Positions 1 through 9,882 of a stretch of 34,525 nucleotides of DNA are shown piece after piece. The notes below the pieces were generated by a model. That model was not told the origin of the DNA. It saw nothing but the letters and a program-made list of their open reading frames with translations, and did no database searches. Every line of letters begins with the position of its first letter. Within the stretch, counting starts at the first letter, position 1. The translations under genes and the position numbers were made by a program. Source of the stretch: an uncultured SAR86 cluster bacterium (GTDB lineage: Bacteria > Pseudomonadota > Gammaproteobacteria > Magnimaribacterales > D2472); assembly GCA_902551185.1 (NCBI GenBank), contig CACDCN010000012.1, positions 1 through 34,525 on the forward strand, written 5' to 3'.

Positions 1-1
1 A

Positions 2-574
2 GGTAAAGACTATGCTTCTATTTTTTGCAGTAGAATTGAATGTCTAGAAAATAAGTCAAATTTAACAATAGAGGTGCCTGAAACTGATGGGAAGCTAGAT
101 ATTTGTTTAGTTGGTCGTAAGAATGGCATTCCTGGACAAATAACGAATCATCTATTTAGAAAAGATATTTTAATAGAAGTAAAAGGATACGATGAGCTCC
201 TGAAGTTTAATGAAGATTTTGAATTGATTCTTCGTATTGCAAAAAAATGGATGTTTCGCGGGGTTAATAAAGTTGGTTTTATTCAACATATTCGAAAAGA
301 CTCATGGAGCAAGTCAGATCCTTATATTGCCTATAATGGCGTGGAAGAATTTCTTGAGACCGCTTTAAACAAAAAATTATTACCATTGATTGAAATAAAT
401 AAGCGTAAAAAGGAAAATAGACTTTCTTTGGTTAAAAAGCTATTAGTCCGAAGAGTGAAATGGAGCAAAGTTGTTCCATATATAGATGAAGCATTCGATA
501 TTATGAGGCCACAAAACATCAAAGAGTATATGTTATTTATTTTAAATAAATTTATGAAAATACTAATAGTCTGA
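2..574 (+). CDS. glycosyltransferase (family 2-like), C-terminal part, 5'-truncated by window edge
   Basis: Frame 2 is open from base 2 (GKDYASIFCSRIECLENK...) into the 74-574 ORF, so ATG at 74 is probably not the true start. 'LFRKDILIEVKGYDELLKFNEDFELILRIAKKW' resembles the GT2 'GGYDE.....ED.dl.lR' region. Confidence 0.65.
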   Translation, partial: GKDYASIFCSRIECLENKSNLTIEVPETDGKLDICLVGRKNGIPGQITNHLFRKDILIEVKGYDELLKFNEDFELILRIAKKWMFRGVNKVGFIQHIRKDSWSKSDPYIAYNGVEEFLETALNKKLLPLIEINKRKKENRLSLVKKLLVRRVKWSKVVPYIDEAFDIMRPQNIKEYMLFILNKFMKILIV

Positions 575-599
575 AATAATTATTTAATAAGGAAAGTCG

Positions 600-1727
600 A
601 TGCAGGTTTTACATATTATTACAGGATTAAAAAGAGGCGGTGCTGAAACACTGTTGTATCGTATTTGCCAATTTGATAAGGAATATAACCATACTGTTAT
701 TTCTTTAACAGGCACACAAGATTATGGAAAAATGCTTAATCAAATTAATGTTTCTGTATATGCGCTAAATTTTTCAAGTAGCAAAATAAATTTTTTTGGT
801 TTATTCAAACTATATAAACTTATTAGGGAAATAAAACCAGATGTTGTTCAAACTTGGATGAGTCACGCAGACCTAATCGGTGGTGTAATAGCTCGATTTG
901 CTGGAATTAAAAATATATTTTGGGGCATTCACCATACTAACTTAATAAAAGGTGAATCTAAACGAGCAACAATGATGATTGTGAAATTAAATGCTTTACT
1001 TTCATATCTGGTTCCTAAAAAAATTATTTACTGTGCTGAAAAATCAAGAGAAATTCAAGAATTAATTGGTTTTAAAAAAACTAAAGGTGTTGTCATACAA
1101 AATGGATATGATGTAAACAGTTTTTATCAAGATAACTCTTTAAGTGAAAGTTTTCGAAATGAATTAGACATATCTCTAGATGAATTTGTTATTGGGCATG
1201 TTGGAAGTTATGATCCACTAAAAGATCAAAAGACCTTAATCAAATCTTTTGCATATTTAGATCAAAATAGCTTTAACTTTATTGCAGTGCTTGTTGGAAT
1301 GAATTTAGATAATGGCAACAATGCTTTAGTAAGGTTGTTAAAGGAGAATGGATTGATTGAACGCGTTCATTTGTTGGGTATAAGAAAAGATATTTTAACT
1401 GTTATGAATGGCATAGATTTATTTATGCTCTCATCAATATCTGAAGCTTTCCCAAATGTTCTAAATGAGGCTATGGCATGCGGTACACCGTGCATAACAA
1501 CTGATGTTGGGGACGCGGGTTTGATTGTAGGTAAAACTGGGTGGGTTGTGAAACCAAAAGATCCAAAAGCATTGGCTAATGCATCTATCCAAGCTTTAAA
1601 AGAAAAGCAATCAAATAATGAATCTTGGGGACAAAGGAAAGATGCTTGTCGTCAAAGAATTGTTGAAAACTTTACTTTTGAAAAAATGATAAAAAAATAT
1701 AAAGAAGTTTGGGTTGCTAATGGTTAA
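600..1727 (+). CDS. GT4-family glycosyltransferase
   Basis: 375 aa. N-terminal 'MQVLHIITGLKRGGAETLLYRI', C-terminal 'SISEAFPNVLNEAMACGTPCITTDVGDAGLIVG' (E-x7-E motif). SD-like 'aaggaaag' upstream. Confidence 0.9.
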   Translation: MQVLHIITGLKRGGAETLLYRICQFDKEYNHTVISLTGTQDYGKMLNQINVSVYALNFSSSKINFFGLFKLYKLIREIKPDVVQTWMSHADLIGGVIARFAGIKNIFWGIHHTNLIKGESKRATMMIVKLNALLSYLVPKKIIYCAEKSREIQELIGFKKTKGVVIQNGYDVNSFYQDNSLSESFRNELDISLDEFVIGHVGSYDPLKDQKTLIKSFAYLDQNSFNFIAVLVGMNLDNGNNALVRLLKENGLIERVHLLGIRKDILTVMNGIDLFMLSSISEAFPNVLNEAMACGTPCITTDVGDAGLIVGKTGWVVKPKDPKALANASIQALKEKQSNNESWGQRKDACRQRIVENFTFEKMIKKYKEVWVANG

Positions 1728-1779
1728 AAGTGAAATATTAAATATTTCGACCAATTGGGTCGAGAAAAGAGTTCTATAG

Positions 1780-2880
1780 ATGTTTTTATACGATTTACCT
1801 AATCTTTTATCAATATTGATACTTGTAATAGTTTCATTTCGTTTAGGCTTTATTCCATTATGGTTATCTTTTTTTTTAGGACTATTCGCCTTTACTCCTT
1901 TTTTTCTTAACAATGTTCTTTTTTCTGCAGGTTACATGCCAGACCAATTTCAATATTTTCATATAACTCAAAGTATACGTTCTCTTGATTTAGAATTTTA
2001 TGATAGTAGAGCAGTAGAGACTGCTAGCTGGATGTTAGCTCTTTTCCCTTTGCCTTATATAGAAACAATTCAAAGTCTAGGATTTTTTAATCGAATGTTA
2101 GTAACAATTTTGATTATTTGGCTCTATAAATCTAAGAAATTGAGAGGCTGGCCGCTTCTATTTATAATTTTTTACCCAAGCTTATTACTTTATAGTTCAT
2201 TGGCCCTTCGGGATACATTAGTATTAATATTTATGATAATGGCAGTTATTTTTTTCATAGAAAATCGAAGGTTACTAGCATTATTAATATCATTACCATT
2301 ATTATTTATTAAATTTCAGAACTTTTTTTTAATAATTGTTTTTTTTGTAGCCCATCTTTATTTTTCTCGAGATTCTTTATTCTTTAAATATAGGCAAATA
2401 TTTTTAATTCTTGTTATAGCCTCGTTGGCCCCTTTTTTGATGACAATAATAGATATCTTAGATTACAGCAGGCTTAATATGTTTATAGAAGATGGAGGTT
2501 ATAGGGGCTCATATGAACATATGAGGACTATTGAAGATTTTGTTATCGCAGCCTTTCAATCCGCTCCTTATTTTTTAATGAAGCCTTTACCTTGGGAGGC
2601 TGATAGTTTTTTGCAGTTTCTTCAAAGTTTTGAAAACATCCTTATTTTTATTTTCTTAGGATTTATGTTTATCAAGACATCAAGATTTGATAAACAAATT
2701 GCTTTTAAATGGTTCGTATACTTATTTGCTGCATTGAGTATTTATGGCTTAGTTGTTTTTAATTTTGGAACAGCTGTTCGATATAAATTCCCTTTTATTG
2801 TTATTGTTATCGTTGGTATGGCTTATGAATTATATTTAAAACATGGTAAGTTAATTTTAAATAAAGGCAGTAAACAATGA
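1780..2880 (+). CDS. polytopic membrane protein, candidate O-antigen/EPS polymerase (Wzy/EpsG-like)
   Basis: 366 aa, very hydrophobic with multiple TM segments. 'YPSLLLYSSLALRDTLVL' resembles Wzy/EpsG-type polymerases. Flanked by glycosyltransferase and sugar genes. Confidence 0.65.
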   Translation: MFLYDLPNLLSILILVIVSFRLGFIPLWLSFFLGLFAFTPFFLNNVLFSAGYMPDQFQYFHITQSIRSLDLEFYDSRAVETASWMLALFPLPYIETIQSLGFFNRMLVTILIIWLYKSKKLRGWPLLFIIFYPSLLLYSSLALRDTLVLIFMIMAVIFFIENRRLLALLISLPLLFIKFQNFFLIIVFFVAHLYFSRDSLFFKYRQIFLILVIASLAPFLMTIIDILDYSRLNMFIEDGGYRGSYEHMRTIEDFVIAAFQSAPYFLMKPLPWEADSFLQFLQSFENILIFIFLGFMFIKTSRFDKQIAFKWFVYLFAALSIYGLVVFNFGTAVRYKFPFIVIVIVGMAYELYLKHGKLILNKGSKQ

Positions 2881-2983
2881 TATTTGGGGTGAAATTTGCG
2901 GCATTATAAAGCGAAGTTTCCAGTAATCAAAATTATAATAAGACTATTCAATTAATAAAATCTGATAGAGGTAAGTATAAAAA

Positions 2984-4903
2984 ATGTGTGGTATAGCTGG
3001 TTATATAGGACAAATTTCAAATCCATCAGACTGTTTATCACAAATGGCTCAGGCAATTAATCATCGTGGTCCAGATAATAGAGGTATTTGGTCAGATGAG
3101 AGGGCATCTATTGGTCTTGCTCATGCTAGGTTATCTATTCTTGATTTAAGTTCAGCTGGTCATCAGCCTATGAATTCAACATCAAACAATTATGTAATGG
3201 TTTTTAATGGTGAAATTTATAATCATAAGGACCTTAGATTAGAATTAGAATCAATTTCTAATAGAAATTGGTTGGGTCACTCGGATACTGAAACTCTATT
3301 ATCTGCAATCGAAGAATGGGGTTTAGAAGAAACACTTAATAAGGCTAAAGGGATGTTTGCTTTAGCTTTGTGGGATAAAAATTCTAAACGTTTATCTTTG
3401 GCGCGCGACAGAATTGGAGAAAAACCACTTTATTATGGATGGGTAAATGAACAATTTGTTTTTGCATCTGAGTTAAAATCAATAAAAAAGTTTCCAGAAT
3501 TCAATAACTCAATTGATCGAAGTTCATTGGCTTTATTTTTAAGATTTAATTCCATACCTGCACCACATTCAATATACGAAGGTATACATAAATTAGAGCC
3601 TGGCCATATTCTTGAACTTCACTCGGACTCAAAAAAATTAAATAAATATAGTTTTTGGTCAGTTGAGGATATTTATGAGAAGGGATTTATGACTCAATTC
3701 TCAGGCACCCCTTCAGATGCAGTTAATAAACTCGAGAGTGTTTTATCAAATGCAGTTTCTTCACAAATGTTATCAGATGTGCCTTTGGGGGCTTTTTTAT
3801 CTGGAGGCGTAGACTCAAGCTCAATAGTCGCCCTAATGCAATCCCAATCAAATACTAAAATAAATACATTTTCCATAGGCTTTAATGCTAAGGAATATGA
3901 TGAAGCGGTATATGCTGGAACAATTGCTAAGCATCTAGGGACAAATCACTTTGAAAAGTATGTAACTGATCGCGATGCATTAAACGTCATACCAAGCTTA
4001 CCTGAAATTTATGACGAACCTTTTGCTGATTCTTCACAAATACCAACCTATTTAGTTTCTCAGTTTGCCAAACAAAAAGTTACAGTTGCTCTTTCAGGTG
4101 ACGCAGGTGATGAACTATTTGGTGGATATAATCGCTATGTATTTAATGAAAAAATATTTAAAAGAATTACGAAGGCACCAATTTTAATAAGAAAATTAAT
4201 GTCTAAAACTATTTTTAGTATGACGGAAGAAAACTGGAATAGATTATTGGGTAGGGTCATGAGCAAACGTTTCGCAAATATTGGTCATAAACTATATAAA
4301 GCGGCTAATGTATTCTCATCTAAGTCAACTCGTGATTTGCATTTTAAATTAGTTTCGCAGATTCATAATCCTACAGATTGGTTAATAAATTCAAAAGAAT
4401 ATAAAACAATATTTAATGATGTTACTGAACGTTTTGTTGAATTAAATACTACTGAGCAGATGATGGCTTATGATTTAATGACATATTTGCCAACTGATAT
4501 ATTGACCAAAGTTGATAGAGCAGCAATGTCAGTTTCACTTGAAACAAGAGTCCCTTTTTTAGATTCAGACGTAATTGAATTTTCAGCATCTCTGCCTATA
4601 AAATTTAAAATTAATAATGGTGTGACTAAATGGGCGCTTAGAGAGGTTCTTTATAAATATGTGCCAAAAGATTTAATTGAAAGACCAAAAATGGGATTTG
4701 GTGTTCCTTTAGCTGAATGGCTGCGAGGACCATTAAAAGATTGGGCTGAATCGTTGCTTGACGAAAAACGCTTGCATCAAGAAGGCTTTTTTAATGTAGA
4801 ATTTGTTCGAAGTAAGTGGTTAGAACATTTAAGTGGTAAGCAAAATTGGCATCACCAATTATGGAATGTTTTGATGTTTCAAGCTTGGCTTGAAAATAAT
4901 TAA
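2984..4903 (+). CDS. asnB: asparagine synthase (glutamine-hydrolysing), surface-polysaccharide type
   Basis: 639 aa. N-terminal Cys 'MCGIAGYIG', 'NHRGPDNRG', PP-loop '[17 protein letters not shown]', 'SLETRVPFLDSDVIEF'. Confidence 0.95.
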   Translation: MCGIAGYIGQISNPSDCLSQMAQAINHRGPDNRGIWSDERASIGLAHARLSILDLSSAGHQPMNSTSNNYVMVFNGEIYNHKDLRLELESISNRNWLGHSDTETLLSAIEEWGLEETLNKAKGMFALALWDKNSKRLSLARDRIGEKPLYYGWVNEQFVFASELKSIKKFPEFNNSIDRSSLALFLRFNSIPAPHSIYEGIHKLEPGHILELHSDSKKLNKYSFWSVEDIYEKGFMTQFSGTPSDAVNKLESVLSNAVSSQMLSDVPLGAFLSGGVDSSSIVALMQSQSNTKINTFSIGFNAKEYDEAVYAGTIAKHLGTNHFEKYVTDRDALNVIPSLPEIYDEPFADSSQIPTYLVSQFAKQKVTVALSGDAGDELFGGYNRYVFNEKIFKRITKAPILIRKLMSKTIFSMTEENWNRLLGRVMSKRFANIGHKLYKAANVFSSKSTRDLHFKLVSQIHNPTDWLINSKEYKTIFNDVTERFVELNTTEQMMAYDLMTYLPTDILTKVDRAAMSVSLETRVPFLDSDVIEFSASLPIKFKINNGVTKWALREVLYKYVPKDLIERPKMGFGVPLAEWLRGPLKDWAESLLDEKRLHQEGFFNVEFVRSKWLEHLSGKQNWHHQLWNVLMFQAWLENN

Positions 4904-4923
4904 TTAATTTATGAGGAAAACTT

Positions 4924-6198
4924 ATGCAGTCTAGTGATTCATCAATAGCAATAGTTGGTTTGGGTTATGTTGGTTTGCCACTTGCAGTTGAGTTTGGCCG
5001 TAAACGAAAAGTTATTGGATTCGACATAAATGAGACAAGGATTCAAGAATTAAAACAAGGCATAGATAAGACCCTTGAAACAACTAATCAAGAATTAAGA
5101 GATGCAATTCATTTAAGCTATACATCTCTCCTTGAAGATTTAAGACATTGCAAGATTTTTATTGTTACTGTTCCAACACCAATTGATAAAGAGAAAAAAC
5201 CTGATTTGGTTCCTTTAGAGAGGGCTACTGAAGCAATAGGATCTATTCTTAAAAAAGGAGATATTGTTATTTATGAATCTACTGTTTATCCAGGAGCTAC
5301 TGAAGAGATTTGCGTCCCAATTCTTGAAGAAAAATCTAGCTTATCTTTTAACAAGGATTTTTACTGCGGATATTCACCAGAGCGTATCAACCCTGGAGAT
5401 AAAGAACATCGAATAACAACAATTAAAAAAGTAACTTCTGGATCAACTCCAGAGATTGCAAATAAAGTTGACGATCTATATCAAGAGATTATTACAGAGG
5501 GCACATATAAGGCAAGTAGCATAAAAGTTGCAGAGGCCGCTAAGGTAATTGAAAATACCCAAAGAGATGTCAACATAGCTCTTATCAATGAGCTCTCGCT
5601 TATTTTTAATAAACTTGATATTGACACTGAATCAGTTCTGAAGGCAGCTGGAACTAAATGGAATTTCCTTCCATTCAGACCTGGTCTTGTAGGAGGACAT
5701 TGTATAGGTGTAGATCCATATTACCTTACCCATAAAGCATTAGAGATAGGTTATAACCCAGAAATGATTCTTGCAGGTCGAAAGATAAACGATAGCATGG
5801 GATTTTTTATTGCAGATCAAGTATCAAAGTTGATGGTTAGAAAAGGCATTGAAGTTACAGATGCAAATATATTGATAATGGGCCTAGCATTTAAAGAAAA
5901 TTGTCCTGATATTCGAAATACTAGAGTAGTTGATTTAGTTAATGAATTTAAAGGTTCCAATTGCAACATAGATGTTTATGATCCATGTGTTAATAAAGAT
6001 GACGCTAATGATGAATACAATATTAAATTAATTGAAGAACCAATAAAAGGTAAATATGATGCAATAGTATTAGCAGTTGCGCATGACATATTTAAGGATT
6101 TTTCAATAGAACAAATCAAGGATTTTGGTAAAGATAATTATGTACTTTATGATATTAAATATCTTTTTGGTAATAATGAGGTCGATGGAAGACTATAA
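4924..6198 (+). CDS. tviB: UDP-N-acetylhexosamine 6-dehydrogenase (TviB/WbpO-like)
   Basis: 424 aa. '[18 protein letters not shown]' Rossmann motif, '[18 protein letters not shown]' catalytic Cys motif, 'RNTRVVDLV'. Sits directly before a TviC/WbpP-like epimerase. Confidence 0.9.
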   Translation: MQSSDSSIAIVGLGYVGLPLAVEFGRKRKVIGFDINETRIQELKQGIDKTLETTNQELRDAIHLSYTSLLEDLRHCKIFIVTVPTPIDKEKKPDLVPLERATEAIGSILKKGDIVIYESTVYPGATEEICVPILEEKSSLSFNKDFYCGYSPERINPGDKEHRITTIKKVTSGSTPEIANKVDDLYQEIITEGTYKASSIKVAEAAKVIENTQRDVNIALINELSLIFNKLDIDTESVLKAAGTKWNFLPFRPGLVGGHCIGVDPYYLTHKALEIGYNPEMILAGRKINDSMGFFIADQVSKLMVRKGIEVTDANILIMGLAFKENCPDIRNTRVVDLVNEFKGSNCNIDVYDPCVNKDDANDEYNIKLIEEPIKGKYDAIVLAVAHDIFKDFSIEQIKDFGKDNYVLYDIKYLFGNNEVDGRL

Positions 6199-7239
6199 AT
6201 GACTACATATAAAAAATTAGAAGAATATTTAAAAGATCATCAGAATACTTGGTTAATAACTGGAGTAGCTGGATTTATTGGTTCTAACTTACTTGAAAAA
6301 TTATTAATCCTAAACCAAAAAGTAGTAGGGTTAGATAGCTTTGAGACTGGCTATCAAAATAACATAGATGAAGCAATTCAAGATGCAAATAATATTACTG
6401 GTAAAGATACAAGTGATAATTTTAAGTTTATCAAAGGGGATATAAGAAGTTTAGGTGATTGCAAAAAAGCCTGTGATAAAGTTGATTATGTGTTGCATCA
6501 GGCAGCAATTGGTTCTGTTCCAAGGTCAATTGAAGATCCTATTGGAACTAATGAAGCCAACATTGATGGTTTTGTGAATATGCTTTTAGCAAGTAGAGAT
6601 GCAAAAGTTAAAAGATTTGTTTATGCCGCATCAAGCTCTTCATATGGCGATAATACAGACCTTCCTAAAATAGAAGATATGATTGGTAATCCTCTTAGTC
6701 CTTATGCAGTAACTAAACTCGTAAATGAGCTTTATGCGAGTGTTTTTGCAAAAAATTATGACTTTAAAACCATAGGCTTAAGATACTTTAATATTTTTGG
6801 TAAAAGGCAAGATCCAAATGGTGCTTATGCTGCGGTAATTCCAAAGTGGGTAGCTTCAATCATAAATAATGAAGACGTATTTATTAATGGTGATGGGGAA
6901 ACTAGTAGAGACTTTTGTTATATTGATAATACAGTACAGATTAATCTTTTAGCAGCTTTAACCGATAATGACGAAGCTACTGATCAAGTTTATAACGTTG
7001 CTCTAAATGATAGGACAAGCCTTAATCAACTTTATAGAATGATTGAAGAGAAACTGATTAAAAGGATTCAGGGATTAGAAAAGAAGGAACCAATTTATAG
7101 AGATTTTAGAAGTGGTGATGTTAGACATTCCCAAGCCAGCATTGATAAAGCGAAAAAATTTTTAGATTATCAACCAAAATATAAGATATCTGAAGGGTTA
7201 GATGAGGCAATTGGCTGGTATATTAATTCTGTTAAATAA
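6199..7239 (+). CDS. tviC: UDP-N-acetylglucosamine (or UDP-GlcNAcA) 4-epimerase (TviC/WbpP-like)
   Basis: 346 aa. '[19 protein letters not shown]', 'SSSSYGD..LPK.E...[10 protein letters not shown]', '[21 protein letters not shown]'. Confidence 0.9.
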   Translation: MTTYKKLEEYLKDHQNTWLITGVAGFIGSNLLEKLLILNQKVVGLDSFETGYQNNIDEAIQDANNITGKDTSDNFKFIKGDIRSLGDCKKACDKVDYVLHQAAIGSVPRSIEDPIGTNEANIDGFVNMLLASRDAKVKRFVYAASSSSYGDNTDLPKIEDMIGNPLSPYAVTKLVNELYASVFAKNYDFKTIGLRYFNIFGKRQDPNGAYAAVIPKWVASIINNEDVFINGDGETSRDFCYIDNTVQINLLAALTDNDEATDQVYNVALNDRTSLNQLYRMIEEKLIKRIQGLEKKEPIYRDFRSGDVRHSQASIDKAKKFLDYQPKYKISEGLDEAIGWYINSVK

Positions 7240-7257
7240 ATTAAGAAGTATCAAAAG

Positions 7258-8358
7258 ATGAAGATATTAATTCTTGGCACTGTTCCAAATGATTTATTAA
7301 ATTTTAGAGCTGACTTGATAAAAGACATCTTAAAAAAGAGTCATGAAGTGATAGCCTCATCATCAGCGCTTGACCCTAATTCAATTATTCACATGAACGA
7401 ATTAGGTATTTCATATGAACCAATATTCTTAAAAAGACATGGTTTAAATTTAATTGATGATATTAGAACACTTATCAGCTTATTAAATTTATATAGAAGG
7501 CAAAAGCTTGAATTAATTTTAGCTCATGGTATTAAATTGGTGATATGGGGAGGTATTTCAGCAAGGATAAGCAAAACCCCATTTTTTGCTTTAATTACAG
7601 GGCTCGGCTTTGCTTTTCAAGGCACATCCTTTAAAAGGAAACTTCTAACAAAATTAGTTTCTTTTTTATATAGGATCGCATTAAAAAACTCTAAAGCTGT
7701 TATTTTTCAAAATAAAGACAATAGAGATCTTTTTATTGAAAAAGGTATTGTACCCCTATCTAAGACTCATATTGTTAATGGATCAGGCGTGGATATAAAA
7801 AAATATTTTTTTACTGAATTACTTGATACTCAAGTGAGATTCTTATTAGTTTCTCGTTTGCTAGGCGAGAAAGGCTTAAGAGAATATGCAGCTGCTGCAA
7901 AAATCGTAAAAGATAAATATCCCGATGTTAGATTTGATATTGTAGGGGCAGAAGATGCATCATTAGATGCAATTTCATTAGAGGAAGTTAGCAGTTGGTC
8001 GGATTATGTTATTTACAATGGTTCTACTCATGATGTACGGCCATACATTAAGAAATGTCATGTTTATGTATTACCTTCATACCATGAAGGTCTACCACGA
8101 AGCACTTTAGAAGCTATGTCTATGGGCCGTCCAATACTTACCACTGATGCAGTTGGGTGCAAAGAAACAGTAGAAGAGGGCGTTAATGGTTTTATGGTTC
8201 CAATCGGGTCTTCAAAAAAATTAGCTGAGAAAATGATTTGGTTTATTGATAATAAGGACAAAATTCAAAGCATGGGACAACAAAGTAGAATTATTATTGA
8301 AAATAAATTTGATGTACGAAAAGTCAATGAAGAGATGATAAGGATTCTAGGAATCTAG
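7258..8358 (+). CDS. GT4-family glycosyltransferase (PglA/WbpU-like)
   Basis: 366 aa. 'AHGIKLVIWGGISARISKTPFFALITGLGFAF', 'VSRLLGEKGLREYAAAAKIVK', 'PSYHEGLPRSTLEAMSMGRPILTTDAVGCKETV'. Confidence 0.9.
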   Translation: MKILILGTVPNDLLNFRADLIKDILKKSHEVIASSSALDPNSIIHMNELGISYEPIFLKRHGLNLIDDIRTLISLLNLYRRQKLELILAHGIKLVIWGGISARISKTPFFALITGLGFAFQGTSFKRKLLTKLVSFLYRIALKNSKAVIFQNKDNRDLFIEKGIVPLSKTHIVNGSGVDIKKYFFTELLDTQVRFLLVSRLLGEKGLREYAAAAKIVKDKYPDVRFDIVGAEDASLDAISLEEVSSWSDYVIYNGSTHDVRPYIKKCHVYVLPSYHEGLPRSTLEAMSMGRPILTTDAVGCKETVEEGVNGFMVPIGSSKKLAEKMIWFIDNKDKIQSMGQQSRIIIENKFDVRKVNEEMIRILGI

Positions 8359-8434
8359 TAAAAAATTTCTTTAATGTTGATGAGATTTAATCTCCAGTTT
8401 ATTATGTATATTATTAAAAATCATTAGATAAAAA

Positions 8435-9142
8435 ATGAATATTGAACATTATTGGCATGATATAGATTCTAGACTTGAGCAACTGCTTGAAAAAGGTTTC
8501 GTAAAATTACCATCCCTAAGCATGTTTGACCTTGATTTTCTAGCAAATAGTATTTCAGATGAGATGGGTTCATTAACATTTAAGGAATTGGGGTCTGCAC
8601 ATAAAAATTTTTTAGATAGTTTATCAGTTGATAAATATTTGAATCCAAAATTGATAAAGATTGCTCAAGATGTTTTCAACTTCAAAGGCGATATATCAAA
8701 TCAATACCATGTTGCAAGAAAAGTTGAACCTGGAAATTCTAAAGAAATGTTTAGAGCTCATTTTGATTCACATCTTTTTACAATGGTTTTGCCAATTAAA
8801 ATTCCTGAAATAACTGAAGAAGGAACAACAGGAGATCTTATTTACTTTCCGTATGCTAGAAAAGCTCCTAGCAATGAAATCAGCAACTTCATTGGAAAGG
8901 CTTATTATAAAAAGTATGCATCAAAAGAAGGAATGGAAAAATTTTCTTCACACTCTCAAAAAAAAGTAGATAATTTTAGAGATTATGAGCCATTGCTTTT
9001 TATTGGCAATACAACACTACATACTAATTACCCAGTTTCTTTGGGTTGCTCAAGTTACAGATTGACTTTGCTGGCTCATTTTTTTGATCCTTCTCCAAAG
9101 TATGGTGTTGGTGGCTTGCTGAGACTCATAAGAAATAGATAA
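8435..9142 (+). CDS. putative 2-oxoglutarate/Fe(II)-dependent oxygenase-like protein
   Basis: 235 aa. Candidate HxD facial triad 'RAHFDSH' and a distal H...R pair, 'NTTLHTNYPVSLGCSSYRLTLLAHF'. Motif-level evidence only. Confidence 0.5.
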   Translation: MNIEHYWHDIDSRLEQLLEKGFVKLPSLSMFDLDFLANSISDEMGSLTFKELGSAHKNFLDSLSVDKYLNPKLIKIAQDVFNFKGDISNQYHVARKVEPGNSKEMFRAHFDSHLFTMVLPIKIPEITEEGTTGDLIYFPYARKAPSNEISNFIGKAYYKKYASKEGMEKFSSHSQKKVDNFRDYEPLLFIGNTTLHTNYPVSLGCSSYRLTLLAHFFDPSPKYGVGGLLRLIRNR

Positions 9143-9146
9143 TTTT

Positions 9147-9743
9147 ATGATTCAATTTGATAACTTAAGCCAAGAAGCCCCTTATTTAGTTTTTAAAGAT
9201 AAATACAATCAATCACTTAAAGCTAACCAAAAAGCTATAGAAGCAATATGCATTTCATCTTATTCATCTAAAAAAAAAGAAGTCAATGGAAGGTACGTTA
9301 ATCTTAAATTCGTGAATGGCAGGAAATTTATTTTTTTTTCTAATTACAAGTCTCCAAAATCACAAGAATTTACTCAACATAATCAAATTACGGCCTCGTT
9401 ATATTGGAGCAAGACCGATACTCAGATCAGAATGAAAGCATATATTGAGCAAACCAGCTCAGAATTCAATAAAAACTACTTTGCTAAAAGGGATAAGAAA
9501 AAAAATGCCTTAGCAATTTCCTCTCATCAATCCAGCCCTATTACTTCTTATGAGGCTCTGCAGAAAAATTACGAACTTTCTCTTTTAGAAACCAATTTGA
9601 CAGAGTGCCCAGAATATTGGGGTGGCTATTCATTTACACCTTACTACTTCGAATTTTGGGAGGGGCATGAGTCAAGACTTAATAAAAGAGAGACTTACGA
9701 ATTAAATAAAGGTAAATGGATTCATGGTTTTCTGCAGGCATAA
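9147..9743 (+). CDS. divergent pyridoxamine 5'-phosphate oxidase (PNPO)-like flavoprotein
   Basis: 198 aa. 'FIFFSNYKSPKSQEF' parallels PdxH 'FYTNLGSRKAHQI'; also 'ASLYWSKTDTQIRMKAYIEQ', 'SSHQSSPI', 'PEYWGGYSFTPYYFEFWEGHESRLNKR' (PdxH: WGG..v....EFWQG...RLHDR). Confidence 0.75.
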   Translation: MIQFDNLSQEAPYLVFKDKYNQSLKANQKAIEAICISSYSSKKKEVNGRYVNLKFVNGRKFIFFSNYKSPKSQEFTQHNQITASLYWSKTDTQIRMKAYIEQTSSEFNKNYFAKRDKKKNALAISSHQSSPITSYEALQKNYELSLLETNLTECPEYWGGYSFTPYYFEFWEGHESRLNKRETYELNKGKWIHGFLQA

Positions 9744-9882
9744 AACATTTGCGAAATTAATTAATTAGTATAAAATCCAATTTGAATTATGAATTATTTT
9801 ATATCTCTTTTTTAAAATCATCTTGTTCCTAAGTAATTATTAAATGTTTTTCTATACAATTTATTCCTAACAGGTATTTCTC

